Shown here: piece by piece, positions 34,958 through 45,104 of the stretch
How the letters are laid out: each line of letters starts with the position of its first letter
How positions within the stretch are numbered: the stretch's first letter is position 1
IMG/VR virus record: IMGVR_UViG_3300020548_000009
Location: 1-64,000 of that record
Direction: 5' to 3' (one strand)
Length of the DNA: 64,000 nucleotides
From: a virus
Program-made: the position numbers and the translations under genes
Notes under the pieces: model-generated
Told to the model about the DNA's origin: nothing
Seen by the model: the letters and a program-made list of their open reading frames with translations, nothing else
The model's database searches: none

Positions 34958-37900
34958 TTATCCTATGCAGGTATTGGTCGCTACACACGTAAATCCTGGT
35001 TCGCATGGCGGGTCACAGACAGGAGGAGGGCTTACTGGCGGAGTAACAGGAGGTGTCACCGGCGGAGTAACTGGCGGAGTAACTGGCGGCGTGACCGGCG
35101 GAGTAACAGGCGGCGTGACCGGCGGAGTAACAGGCGGCGTGACCGGCGGAGTTACCGGCGGCGTTACCGGGGGAGTGTAGATGCCGTTACAGTCATTCGG
35201 CGCGTTCTGGAATGGCGCAAGGCATTGATTTTCATAACCACAAATTTCGTTAATGTAAAGGAACGTCGTGCATAGTTGACCCTCATAGGAAGGTTCCACT
35301 GGAGATACTGGGTCAACCGGGGCAACTGGACCAACTGGGTCGACCGGGGATACTGGGTCAACTGGGCTTGGCGAACCAGCGCACTCTTCAAGACAATAAA
35401 TTGTTTCCGTGTTGTCATCATGAACAATGCGGGCAAATAACGTAAGGGTATCTGCGTCCCAAAAGAATCCGATTCTGTCCGTGTAATCATTTGCTTGATA
35501 TTGAATTCCTTCTTTCCATACTGCAAGTTTTTCTGTTGTTGCCGGGTTGCCATCAGATGCCCACAACTCAAGTTTTTCCCATGTCAAAATTGATTTTGAA
35601 CCAAATGAGTCAATGCTTTCTGGACCATTCAATTTCATTCCTGCCGCGTCATACCCTTGACTGTCCGCCCATCCTTCAGCAGAATCAAGGTTTCCAATAA
35701 ACATATTCCCCAAGAATGTGCCGCCAAGTTGTAGATATCCAGGTTGTATTTCCAGGTCTCCGATTTTTCCTGTTGCTGCAGTCATGTAACCAGCATTTGT
35801 TACCGAAAATGGAGCATTGCTTATGCTGGCGGAACCGGACCACATGTCTCCATTTGCACCAACGTGGAAAGATGTGGCGTCAAAACCACCAATATCAATT
35901 GTTGAACCAATAATTTGACCAGCAAAATATCCGTCAACTGTGTAAAGGTCACCAGTCACGGAACTAATTTGAGTTACCAAATCTCCGGCGTTATTGAATG
36001 CTCGGAGTCCTGAAGAATCTATGATAATTCGAGGATTAGATGTAGATGTTTGGAGCGTTGGTGCGGTAAGTGTTCCTTGAACCCATGTGCCATTTCGTAC
36101 TGTTACTGAGTTGAGTTCTGCATCTCCAGATGCTTCAATTGTCCATCCGCTTGTGTCTGCAACATAGTTGTTTGAGCGGATTGCTCCGTTGAACAAGACC
36201 TGAGCGCTTGCCGAAGCGGTGAAGGAAAACGGAGGAGATGGCACGCCGGACTGACCGTTTGTCGTATATGGAAGAATTGTAAATTGGTATTCTCGCCCAG
36301 GAGCAGCAAGATTCTCAAACACTGCAGAGTTTTTGTCTGCGGCAACCGTGGCCGAGTGACGCTCAACAATTCGAGTTACGTCTCCGACAGATGCTGTTCC
36401 TGTTGGGATGTCTGGGCCTACGTCGTCAAATGTAAAAAAAGTTGCTGACGCACTTGTCAAAAACACAAGAGTTCTGTCAAAGTATCCGTCTGTAGTGCCA
36501 GTGATATTGATTAAGTCGCCAACATTAAAGCCATGCTGGTCATCGACTTCTGCATAAGCAATATTTCCGTCACGGTAGATGTCGACAATTGGATAACTAA
36601 TTGCTATTCCAACACTGTTTTGCTCTTCTCGGTAAACAATCGCTTCGTAATGAGTAGCGCTTGTGTTGTCTGGGGATTCCCAAGAGGCAACAACTCTGTT
36701 GCTCATCCCAACAACTTCAGCGCCAACAGAAGTTCCTGTTGGCGCCAACGGCTTTGATGATGTGCCGCGAAGCGTAAATGTTGGTATTTCAGCAGCACCG
36801 AGACGCCCGTAGTTTGCTGCGTACTTTAGGTTGCTTGCAATATCCTGAAAGATGTCTCCGAAAGTGACTTCAATTGTTTCGTTGCCGTTTTCGTCGATAG
36901 AAGCACTTATCGCACTGATAATTCGTTCGCTGAATACTCCTGTATCAATTTCCACGAGTACTTTGTCGCCAATGTCAAAGTCTTCCCACGCGGTCATGCC
37001 GTCTCGCTCAGCAAATGATGTGGTTATTTGCAACTTGCCATCGCGAACCTGGCGAACCGCAGAGGCAGTGATATTTGCAACGGCCGGAGCATCTTCCGAC
37101 GTATTCTCAATAAACATTTCACGGAAACCGTAAGTTCCTGTGCGGTCAGAGATTTGCCTATCCAGATTGAACCCGTCCGAGCCATAAACAACTGTTCGTA
37201 GTTCAGAAACTGACGTTCGTGTTTCTACGGTCTCCAGCATTGGAAGACTAAAAATGAGTGCTGCAGAACCACTGGTCATGTCATCGCCAAATGGTTCGTC
37301 AAACACAATTGTGTCAGTGGTAAACGGCCTTACTGCAACACTGATAACGCCGCTTGGCGAGACATGCCAATCCACGCCAGTATTTGCGGAAACTTCGTTT
37401 ATTACATCAAGAAGAGTTCGGCCAACTGCAATGTTGAAGTTTCCTCCATCTCGAACGACTCGCCCTTTCGAGTCTGTTTTACCCAAAGATGATGTGAGGG
37501 TTGCATCAAGAGAAAGTGGCCAGTCAACCGCGTATCCGATTCCTCCACGGCCGTTAAGAGTTTTGATTGCGCCAAAGTCTTCCTTCTTTGTCGAATACTC
37601 ATAGCCAGTATCTGCTTCTGTAAAGAGGATGTAAAAGGCAGATATTCCAGTGAACGCACCAAGCGAAACTTCGGTCCAGACAATGCTTACTGAGCCAACT
37701 TGATTTGATGATGTCAGACCACCATTTGATGTAATAGCAAAAGATTTATACCCATTAGTTGTTCCTTCATTTACGAAGGCTGCGTTGCCGACTTCAAGGT
37801 CTGAGATTGGACTTCCGTCTGCCCTTGCAGTGCGCTGAATAACCCAAGGATTTGAAGAGCCACCAATAGAAACAATCCAATAGACACCGTTATGGGCTTG

Positions 37901-38518
37901 TGTTGTTTGGTTTTTTACAAGGATGGTGTCGCCGACGACCAGGTCTGTAACGCCATCAATTCCGGAGTTGTTTATAGAACCATTGGCAGTTGCTGTAAGG
38001 CGTGCTCCAGCACCAGCCACATCTGTCTGTGGACCAGATTCATAGGTGGCAGAGAGATTGCCAGTCGTTGCAACTCTTACGTTATATGCGTAACCGGGGA
38101 ACAGTCGGTCAAAAAACTTCGGTCGCTGTGTTGTGCCTGCAGTTGCTCGTGCCTGATTGCTGAAATCCTCTGGAAGGACAATTCCCCACCCAAGAGCAGA
38201 AGCAATGCCGCGCCCACCAATAACAAGCGGCTGACTTACTCCGGCGCGGTCAACTTGCACATCCTCAATAAAAAACGTAAATACCGGGTCTCCATCTCTG
38301 CGAACTTGCAGAGCGTATGGACCGTCAAGCAAAGAATCTCCACGCTCTGCTTGAAAAGCATCAAAGAATGGGTCTGAAAAATCGTGCTCCAAAGTTGCTG
38401 AGCCAACGTCGTTTAATTGGTCGGATAACTGAATTGACTTCCAGCGCGGCAAATACGCAATTGTTTGGTTTGGGTCGTTTGCTAGAACAACCCAAACATC
38501 CCAGGTTGTTTTAGCCAT
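34958..38518 (-). CDS. Large tail protein with (VTPP)n region
   Basis: 1186 residues. The N-terminus (TTWDVWVVLANDPNQTIAYL; SATLEHDFSDPFFDAFQAER) fits the siphovirus ReqiPepy6 Gp37-like tail domain. The centre has fibronectin-III-like and beta-structured segments. Near the C-terminus lie PVDPVSPVDPVGPVAPVDP and eleven VTPP repeats, then a Cys-rich end (CDPPCEPGFTCVATNTCIG) that could form a small disulfide module. Likely a baseplate/receptor-binding protein. One-base overlap with the Dit gene. Confidence 0.8.
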   Translation of the reverse strand: MAKTTWDVWVVLANDPNQTIAYLPRWKSIQLSDQLNDVGSATLEHDFSDPFFDAFQAERGDSLLDGPYALQVRRDGDPVFTFFIEDVQVDRAGVSQPLVIGGRGIASALGWGIVLPEDFSNQARATAGTTQRPKFFDRLFPGYAYNVRVATTGNLSATYESGPQTDVAGAGARLTATANGSINNSGIDGVTDLVVGDTILVKNQTTQAHNGVYWIVSIGGSSNPWVIQRTARADGSPISDLEVGNAAFVNEGTTNGYKSFAITSNGGLTSSNQVGSVSIVWTEVSLGAFTGISAFYILFTEADTGYEYSTKKEDFGAIKTLNGRGGIGYAVDWPLSLDATLTSSLGKTDSKGRVVRDGGNFNIAVGRTLLDVINEVSANTGVDWHVSPSGVISVAVRPFTTDTIVFDEPFGDDMTSGSAALIFSLPMLETVETRTSVSELRTVVYGSDGFNLDRQISDRTGTYGFREMFIENTSEDAPAVANITASAVRQVRDGKLQITTSFAERDGMTAWEDFDIGDKVLVEIDTGVFSERIISAISASIDENGNETIEVTFGDIFQDIASNLKYAANYGRLGAAEIPTFTLRGTSSKPLAPTGTSVGAEVVGMSNRVVASWESPDNTSATHYEAIVYREEQNSVGIAISYPIVDIYRDGNIAYAEVDDQHGFNVGDLINITGTTDGYFDRTLVFLTSASATFFTFDDVGPDIPTGTASVGDVTRIVERHSATVAADKNSAVFENLAAPGREYQFTILPYTTNGQSGVPSPPFSFTASASAQVLFNGAIRSNNYVADTSGWTIEASGDAELNSVTVRNGTWVQGTLTAPTLQTSTSNPRIIIDSSGLRAFNNAGDLVTQISSVTGDLYTVDGYFAGQIIGSTIDIGGFDATSFHVGANGDMWSGSASISNAPFSVTNAGYMTAATGKIGDLEIQPGYLQLGGTFLGNMFIGNLDSAEGWADSQGYDAAGMKLNGPESIDSFGSKSILTWEKLELWASDGNPATTEKLAVWKEGIQYQANDYTDRIGFFWDADTLTLFARIVHDDNTETIYCLEECAGSPSPVDPVSPVDPVGPVAPVDPVSPVEPSYEGQLCTTFLYINEICGYENQCLAPFQNAPNDCNGIYTPPVTPPVTPPVTPPVTPPVTPPVTPPVTPPVTPPVTPPVTPPVTPPVSPPPVCDPPCEPGFTCVATNTCIG
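35036..35172. repeat. 12-bp tandem repeat encoding VTPP
   Basis: Eleven 12-base units of the type GGCGGAGTAACA / GGCGGCGTGACC on the plus strand, with silent third-base differences. Expansion or contraction by slippage is possible. Confidence 0.85.
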
Positions 38519-39390
38519 TAGTAATAGGCCTTCCGATAGGAAATTGTCACTGTTCCGGACCCGGATGTGCGGCTACATGAAATCGTGTTGCTTAATGGGA
38601 ATATCTCAAACCATGATTGACGAGCGCCAGCACGATACAAATTGGCAATATCATTAACGTTATTTTTCTTTAGCGTCAAAGCGTCAGTATCAATAACAAC
38701 AGATTGTCCAGTTGGTATTGTGCCGTTGTAACCAATTGCTGTTTGACTCGAAGCGTAGGTTTCGTTAACAAGGCGAGGATTGGTCAGATTGTTAGTGGAA
38801 GTAAAAGTAATTGTCATATAGGTAATCGGCGCAGTGCCTACTGCGCTCGCGGACATCGGAACCGCAACCGGAGTGGTGGAGAAGTTTGCAGATGCTGAAG
38901 TGCTTGTAAGGGCAAACCATCTTGGGTCAGGAAACTGAACATCAACTGTAAATTCAGTTACGTTCAAGTCACGATGGTCCGAAACAGTTACTGCGCCAAC
39001 AACTTCACCGTAAGCAACTCGCGAAGAATAATTCAAAGGGTTGTCTGGATTGATGCGAACATGGGTGACCGTAAGAAGTTCAGGCATTTCGTTAAGCAGA
39101 TTAAAAACCGTGTCGTAGTTTTCGTTGAACTGTGAGCGTCGTCCAGCCTCAGTCGCTGCGACCGAGCCGCTTACTGGGTCATTGTCACTAACCCAAATGG
39201 TCCATGTTTCTGTACGTGTGTCAAGCCGTTTTTCACGCCATTGTGTTCCGTGAATAATGGCCGAGCCAACATTTTCTCCCTTTTTAGCGGGAATGCCGCG
39301 CTCAACACTTGAAAGCATGTAGCCGTGAGTGGCAAGTTCTACCCCATTGACGTCGTACCACTCAAGAACATTTGGAAGCGCTGTAGACAC
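38518..39390 (-). CDS. Distal tail protein (Dit-like)
   Basis: 290 residues starting MSTALPNVLEWYDVNGVELA. The N-terminal half (GSAIIHGTQWREKRLDTRTE; LTVTHVRINPDN) and the VQFPDPRWFAL segment fit siphovirus Dit or first minor tail proteins. Located directly after the tape measure, as expected. Confidence 0.8.
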   Translation of the reverse strand: MSTALPNVLEWYDVNGVELATHGYMLSSVERGIPAKKGENVGSAIIHGTQWREKRLDTRTETWTIWVSDNDPVSGSVAATEAGRRSQFNENYDTVFNLLNEMPELLTVTHVRINPDNPLNYSSRVAYGEVVGAVTVSDHRDLNVTEFTVDVQFPDPRWFALTSTSASANFSTTPVAVPMSASAVGTAPITYMTITFTSTNNLTNPRLVNETYASSQTAIGYNGTIPTGQSVVIDTDALTLKKNNVNDIANLYRAGARQSWFEIFPLSNTISCSRTSGSGTVTISYRKAYY

Positions 39391-39395
39391 CTATA

Positions 39396-42300
39396 TCACC
39401 CGAACAATCCACTGTTTGCCAGAACCTTCATGCGGCGGGTGATTGAATCTTCCGCTGCTGCAGGTACTGGGTTATTGACCGTGACAATAATAGGCTGGCC
39501 AGACGACGTCTGTGGTGTCGCTGTTTGACGTTGTGTGTTTCTGGTGTATCGCTCAAGAGCGGAATTCGTGACGATTGTTCCGGAAACCTTTGGAATAAAC
39601 ATTTCCGGGCCACGCTCCCCAACAACATATGGCATTTCACCGGAAACAGGCCCACCAACAGCCCTAAAGCCCGCAAGATACTTATTCCATTCACTATTCA
39701 AAATGCTCTTGTATCGAGTATCGAACGCCCCAGAGGCAACCAACTGGTTCCGGAACTCTTGGCCGCCTCCTGCATACTGGCCGCCAAAACTTGCCAATGT
39801 GGCGTTCTCGACCGACTTCTTATTTGCACTCAGCCATTGCGAATATGTCATCGGCTTTGTGCCAAGTCCGCTTTGTGATGAGTCTGGGTTTATCCCGCCA
39901 CCGCCGCCGCCATCAACGATTGCAGTAACTGGAATTCGCAAAACAAGTGGCGACTTGGCAAATGATTCGTTCGCCGAAAACTGGATTGCCTTAAAAATTG
40001 CTGGACCCAATGAGTTAAGGTCCTTCCACATTTGACTGTCTTTATTGAGGAGCCCGGCAGCAAGATTTTTAAATTCAGCCCCAATGCCGGCGGTCAGTGT
40101 ATTGAGATTTCCACCAGCCTTTACAATCTTTGCAAATACTCCGTCTGGACCGTCAAGAGTTGTGTTGAATGCTTGACCAGTTACTTCAATATTGTTACCA
40201 AGAGTAGAAACATAACCGCCAACAGTTGACACATAGCCACCGTATGTGCCAACTTGGGTTCCAAGGGTGGTTAGGTTGGTTGTGCCAACTTGCAACTTGC
40301 CACTAGCAATTCCAGTCGCTGTTGCCAAATTGTTATAAACAGTCTCAAGTTCTTTATGATTTGCGTAAAGTTCTGCTGCTGCTTCTTGTACTCCTTGGTA
40401 AGCGGAAAGGACGTTTACCGTTGCATCAGCAAGATTAAGTTGTTTGTTTTCAACATCAACAGATGCATCGATGAACTTGTTTTGCGAATCAATAACTGTG
40501 TCGTTTACCTCGGATGCTGCTGCACGCGCTTCAAATAGGGCGATTTCTGCATCTACAAGTTGGACATATGATGCGCGCCCCATTGCATAGTCGCGTGAGA
40601 CACGTTCAAATTCCAATTGCAATTCATCAAGTTGTGCTTGTTCGTACCCTGTTACTTGTGCGCCTCCACCAACGCCAAAGCGCGTTTCCGCATACTGCTG
40701 TTCACGAGCGGCTCGTTTTCTGCGGTCATCAAGCGCTCGCTGCATGTTGATGAGTTTTGCCAAGTCGGCTTGAGCCTTGCGGAAGTTTAACTGCGACTTG
40801 ATATAACCAGAAAGTGAGCCAATAATGTCCTTCATTCGACCCATTACTGCTTTTACGTAATCTGTGGCGGGTGTTTCGACATTGTCTTTTTGCTCAAGGA
40901 ACTTTTTGAAGAAAGCGCCAGCACCCCTATAGCCACCCTTCTTGTATGCGTTCATAATGGCATTTTGCATTGACTTCTCAATTACACGACCAGAACGACC
41001 AGCCATTTCTGCCTGGAATCCAACAGCGACACCTTCTGCGGACGGTGTACCAACTTCTTTTGCCATTACCGTTGACGGGCTCTTGATGCCGAGGCGGCGC
41101 TTCAGACGAGCAATTACATCATCGCCAACAGCGTCAATCGCTTGCGAAACATATGGTCGACCATTTTCAATACCCATGGCAAATCCAGCCATGAGGTCAT
41201 TGCCGACTTGTTGCATTTCCTTGCCTTGTGCATCTTTTGCGCCAAAAAGAGTTTTAATTATGTCCGGCATGATTCCATCACTGCTCGTACCAAATTGATG
41301 CATTTCCAAGAACTTAGTAATGTCCACTTCGCTCAATCCGGCTGCCATTCCGTCCCCAACGATTCGAGCAATTCCTTCGCCTAGCGCACGTGTTGCTCCA
41401 GCCTCGTCTCCAGCAAGTGCAAATTGATTTACGACCTCAAGAACACTGTCCATTGCATCAAGAAGGCCTTCTTGGGCCTTGTCGGCGTTAACACTTCCGG
41501 AGAACAGGTCGCCACCGGCTTTCGATGCATCCTCCCTGAAGTTACGCATAGAATCACGGAAGTCAATTTGTGCTTCTGTCATTCCTCTCGTGACACCCAT
41601 AAGGGCTTCTTGGCCTCGTTGGAAATTCTTAAGTGCTGCTTGCGCTGCATCAAAATCATCAACCAGACCCTGTATTTCAGGATGCAAGCCTTCAGAGAAA
41701 CGGTCGCCAAGAGCAGTTACCGCAGTATCAAGGCTGTAAACGCTGCGCACAACCTCCTCTGATTTAACGCTCATTTCCCCAAGGGCATCAACTAAAACTT
41801 TTGCCGATGCGGCAGCACCTTTTGCGCCAGATGGGATAGCCCTCATTCGGTCTCGAAGAACCTCTAATATTTCAAGTGCGCGCTGTCCCTCAACACCAAA
41901 TGTATTTTCAATAAACTTAATGGCAGCAGTTTCATTTGCAGTCTTTAGAAAAACATCCCTAAAGTTTCCGGCCGATTCGCCAACAAGTTCAAAATCTCCA
42001 GTCAGACCCTTAAGTGCTGGACCAACGATTTGAGAAATAACTTCTGCTTGAGTATTTGAGGATGTTCCAGCAGATTCAAAATATGCTTGCCACTTTCTAA
42101 TATTTGCAACAAGCGGGTTGAGTTGTCCAGTATTTTGAATTGTGTCAGTAAATGCTTGACCGTACGCACCAAGCGCTTCTTTGCTTCGGTACGCATGTTC
42201 TTCCATTTCTGTGTCGGTAACTTTTTTAATAAATGTTTCGAGTCCATCGCCAGCCTTAATTGATTCGCTGGAAATTACATCTGCCCCACTTGCCACAGCA

Positions 42301-44312
42301 GATGCAAGAGCCTGAAATGTCTCCGCATTGGTAAGTGGGTCACCAAATGCTTCGTTGTAGTCAACACTTGCGCCAAGTTCTCTAAAGGCTTTTGCAACAT
42401 CTGGTCGCACCGAAAGCATCAGGGCAACAAAAGTGTCTTTAAATTCTTTTGTATTTCCGGCAAATGCGGTATCAAGCATTGACTGGATATATAGCGCTCC
42501 TGCTTGTGCGCCCTGCTTTGTGACCATGCTCTTAAAATCAGGAATGAGGTCTGGCGACTGTTCTTCAATTTCTTCCCTCATTCGCTTAACAGCCGCCATT
42601 GCATCGGCGTTATCCGTATTAATTGTTACGTCAAATACAAGATTTGACCTTCCGTATTTAACGGCTTCGTCTAGCAACGTGTTTAGTTTTCCAACACTTC
42701 CCGCAAGAGAGTCAGCGCCTTCCTTACCACTATTGAACATTCCAGCAATAAACTTGAAACCCTCAAACAACAACAAGCCAATTGTTAGAACTGGGATGAT
42801 ATAAGCCATTGATTTAGTCAAGAAATTCATGGAGAGGGCAACCATTCTGATTGAGCCTGCCAAAAATCCGTTTGCCGCAGTCCATGCACCGATTGACTTT
42901 GTTACTGTTCCTGTAGCCGTACTAGCAGTCATTGTTGCTGTTGTGTATTTTGTAATCGCGCCAGTTGTTGCGTTGTATCTAAATTGAGTTCCGAACAATG
43001 TAATATTTAAGTTTGAGCCCAAGCGAATGAGTGCCGACATTGTTTTCATAACTGTTGCAAGTGCAGCAACAGCGATTACCGCACCAGCGGCAACACGAGC
43101 AAATCCCCTACCAAATCCAGTTCCCAAAAATGCGCCAAAAGTTTTGGTTATCGCGGTTCCAAGTTTTAACAACGATGTTATGACTGGCTTTAAGCCTTCG
43201 CCAAGTTTAATTAACATTGTCTGTTGTTCCGCCATCGCCTTATTAAATTGCGCATCTGTTGTATTCGCGTAAGCAGAAAATGCATAATCCAAGTCTCCAG
43301 TGGCAGATTGCATGCGCTCGAAGATTTGTGCATTTTCTTCTGCGGCAGGACCAACCAAAGAAAGCACTGCCGTAAGGGCTCGTACGTTTCCGAATACTTT
43401 TGTAAAGTCCGCAGCGTTTTCAATGCCGCCAAGTTGGTCTCGCAATTCAATCAGGGCCGGAAATAAACCTTTTTCTTGGATATTCTTGCGAATTTCGTCT
43501 GCGTTAGTTCCAACACCAGCAAGAACTTCTTGCGCTTGCTTTGATGGCTTTAGCAACTGAGACAATGTTTGACGAACATAAATAGCAGCAGTTCCAGCGG
43601 ACAAACCACCTCGCGAAAGAGCGGCGATTGCAGCAGATACGTCTTCAAATGATGCGCCGTATGCCGCGGCAACTGGCAAAACCTTACCGAGTGCCGGAGC
43701 AAACGTATCTGCTTCCGCCTTACCTTCACGTACAGTTGCAACAAGAATGTCAGTGGCTTTTGCCGCTGAGTAATTTTCTTGTCCGTATGCATTCAATGTA
43801 GAAGTGACGGCGTCGGCAACAGTGTTAGTTGTTCCCAGACCAGCAGCGGCCGCCTTTGCTGAAGCCTCAAGTACTTCAAGCGCAGTGCTTGCCTCTTTAA
43901 TACCGGCAGAAGTGATGTAGTAAAGAGCGTCAGCGAGTTCCAATGGTGCTCTGGTTGTTTCTCCGGCAAGAGAAAGAACCTTTTCTCGCATCGTGTCAAT
44001 GCTGTCACCACCAACGACGACCAAGCCCCTAATGCGGGAAAATGCCAACTCAAACTGTCTCTGCATTTGAATTGCCTGTTTGCCGGCATTCATAAATGCA
44101 CCAACAACCGTGTACTTCATCAGGGTCGCTGTCATTCGCATTGCATCGCCAAGAGTTCTGGTGGATATTGAACTGGCAGCAAGCGACTTGCTCATTGAGC
44201 CGCCAGCGCGCGTGACGGCGCTCATTCCGCGCGCAGCAGCATTTACACCAGTGGTGGTGATGCGCACCTGTACGTTAAGTGGGCTTACCCCACCAGTTCC
44301 TGCCGCGGCCAT
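39396..44312 (-). CDS. Tail tape measure protein
   Basis: 1638 residues, the longest ORF. The N-terminal 350 residues carry the TP901-type tape measure core (FSRIRGLVVVGGDSIDTMRE; YYITSAGIKEASTALEVLEA). Hydrophobic segments at about 390-420 and 500-530 and long helical regions follow. Length sets tail length and suggests a tail of roughly 240 nm by the usual 1.5 angstrom per residue rule. The C-terminus has Gly-rich IVDGGGGGGINPD. Confidence 0.9.
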   Translation of the reverse strand: MAAAGTGGVSPLNVQVRITTTGVNAAARGMSAVTRAGGSMSKSLAASSISTRTLGDAMRMTATLMKYTVVGAFMNAGKQAIQMQRQFELAFSRIRGLVVVGGDSIDTMREKVLSLAGETTRAPLELADALYYITSAGIKEASTALEVLEASAKAAAAGLGTTNTVADAVTSTLNAYGQENYSAAKATDILVATVREGKAEADTFAPALGKVLPVAAAYGASFEDVSAAIAALSRGGLSAGTAAIYVRQTLSQLLKPSKQAQEVLAGVGTNADEIRKNIQEKGLFPALIELRDQLGGIENAADFTKVFGNVRALTAVLSLVGPAAEENAQIFERMQSATGDLDYAFSAYANTTDAQFNKAMAEQQTMLIKLGEGLKPVITSLLKLGTAITKTFGAFLGTGFGRGFARVAAGAVIAVAALATVMKTMSALIRLGSNLNITLFGTQFRYNATTGAITKYTTATMTASTATGTVTKSIGAWTAANGFLAGSIRMVALSMNFLTKSMAYIIPVLTIGLLLFEGFKFIAGMFNSGKEGADSLAGSVGKLNTLLDEAVKYGRSNLVFDVTINTDNADAMAAVKRMREEIEEQSPDLIPDFKSMVTKQGAQAGALYIQSMLDTAFAGNTKEFKDTFVALMLSVRPDVAKAFRELGASVDYNEAFGDPLTNAETFQALASAVASGADVISSESIKAGDGLETFIKKVTDTEMEEHAYRSKEALGAYGQAFTDTIQNTGQLNPLVANIRKWQAYFESAGTSSNTQAEVISQIVGPALKGLTGDFELVGESAGNFRDVFLKTANETAAIKFIENTFGVEGQRALEILEVLRDRMRAIPSGAKGAAASAKVLVDALGEMSVKSEEVVRSVYSLDTAVTALGDRFSEGLHPEIQGLVDDFDAAQAALKNFQRGQEALMGVTRGMTEAQIDFRDSMRNFREDASKAGGDLFSGSVNADKAQEGLLDAMDSVLEVVNQFALAGDEAGATRALGEGIARIVGDGMAAGLSEVDITKFLEMHQFGTSSDGIMPDIIKTLFGAKDAQGKEMQQVGNDLMAGFAMGIENGRPYVSQAIDAVGDDVIARLKRRLGIKSPSTVMAKEVGTPSAEGVAVGFQAEMAGRSGRVIEKSMQNAIMNAYKKGGYRGAGAFFKKFLEQKDNVETPATDYVKAVMGRMKDIIGSLSGYIKSQLNFRKAQADLAKLINMQRALDDRRKRAAREQQYAETRFGVGGGAQVTGYEQAQLDELQLEFERVSRDYAMGRASYVQLVDAEIALFEARAAASEVNDTVIDSQNKFIDASVDVENKQLNLADATVNVLSAYQGVQEAAAELYANHKELETVYNNLATATGIASGKLQVGTTNLTTLGTQVGTYGGYVSTVGGYVSTLGNNIEVTGQAFNTTLDGPDGVFAKIVKAGGNLNTLTAGIGAEFKNLAAGLLNKDSQMWKDLNSLGPAIFKAIQFSANESFAKSPLVLRIPVTAIVDGGGGGGINPDSSQSGLGTKPMTYSQWLSANKKSVENATLASFGGQYAGGGQEFRNQLVASGAFDTRYKSILNSEWNKYLAGFRAVGGPVSGEMPYVVGERGPEMFIPKVSGTIVTNSALERYTRNTQRQTATPQTSSGQPIIVTVNNPVPAAAEDSITRRMKVLANSGLFG

Positions 44313-44360
44313 ATAAATATTTTCGCACAGGCTGTGGAAATGTCAAATTTGCGAAAAGCC

Positions 44361-44588
44361 TTACTTTTCTATCTTTAGCCCCATCTGAGCAGCAAAGGAC
44401 ATAAGTTGTTCTTGTCCTGCTCGCTGCTTCATCCAGCCACGCGCTTCAAAAACTACGCCCAACTGGGCCGGACTTAGTTCCCAGAATTCTTCGAGCGGCT
44501 GGCCCGTTTGGGCCCAGAGTCCGAGCCACTGTTTCCAGTCTGCAAATCCGGTAGTGCTTGGGCCAGACTTTCTGCCAGACGCTTTTTG
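44361..44588 (-). CDS. Tail assembly chaperone, -1 frameshift extension
   Basis: Open frame without its own ribosome site, in the -1 frame of the upstream chaperone gene. The conserved-looking part runs from FADWKQWLGLWAQTGQPLEE to the stop. The most likely slip point is C AAA AAG at 44588-44582 (AAC AAA AAG in frame zero), an imperfect heptamer. This is the expected gpG-gpGT arrangement between major tail protein and tape measure. The exact shift site is inferred. Confidence 0.65.
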   Translation of the reverse strand, partial: QKASGRKSGPSTTGFADWKQWLGLWAQTGQPLEEFWELSPAQLGVVFEARGWMKQRAGQEQLMSFAAQMGLKIEK

Positions 44589-45004
44589 TTTTCTTCGGCG
44601 AGTGCGATTGTCTGAGTGAGCATTCGACTCGCCACGATAGGGTCCACGCCATTGGCAATTGACCACGCCGTTCCAATCACGTTTGAGTAGCCGACAATTT
44701 CTCCATCAAGCATTGCTTCGCCAACATCGTAAATTGAGCGCTTCAGAACGAATGCAAGTGTCTGCCTGAGTGTTGTGTATGGCTTTTGCTCAAGTGTTTC
44801 TTGCCATTTTTCAAGATTGCCGAAAAATTCTTCAATGTCAGAAATTGAATTGTTTGTGAATCTGACGTGAATCGTTTCGGTGATTGGCTCACCTTCTTCT
44901 GTCGTCAGGCGACCCCAATCTTCTTCGGAAGGTCCGGTTTTTGTTGTTTTTACAAAAAGGCAAGGGACGCCTTTGTTCTTGAGTACTAGCGGTGTATAGT
45001 CCAT
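44474..45004 (-). CDS. Tail assembly chaperone (gpG-like)
   Basis: 176 residues from ATG 45004 (MDYTPLVLKNKGVPCLFVK); the frame is open for five more codons to 45019. An alpha-helical protein with IEEFFGNLEKWQETLEQKP and RMLTQTIALAEENKKRLAES. Position and the overlapping -1 frame identify it. Preceded by the 14-bp hairpin at 45041-45078. Confidence 0.75.
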   Translation of the reverse strand: MDYTPLVLKNKGVPCLFVKTTKTGPSEEDWGRLTTEEGEPITETIHVRFTNNSISDIEEFFGNLEKWQETLEQKPYTTLRQTLAFVLKRSIYDVGEAMLDGEIVGYSNVIGTAWSIANGVDPIVASRMLTQTIALAEENKKRLAESLAQALPDLQTGNSGSDSGPKRASRSKNSGN

Positions 45005-45040
45005 GCACACAGCATACATACATAGTCATAAACGCGCAAA

Positions 45041-45078
45041 CGCCAGTCTTGGGGCCACACAAATCCCCAAGACTGGCG
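45041..45078 (-). terminator. 14-bp hairpin after the major tail protein gene
   Basis: CGCCAGTCTTGGGG (45041-45054), 10-base loop, CCCCAAGACTGGCG (45065-45078); TTTGCGCGTTT follows on the minus strand. Probably partial termination between highly expressed tail tube and chaperones. Confidence 0.75.
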
Positions 45079-45104
45079 TGAACGCCAGCAGAACTATTCA
45101 GTTA

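Noticed and set aside
35036-35180. Plus-strand Gly/Val-repeat ORF (GGVTGGVT)
   Set aside because: It is the antisense reading of the VTPP-encoding repeat in the tail protein gene.
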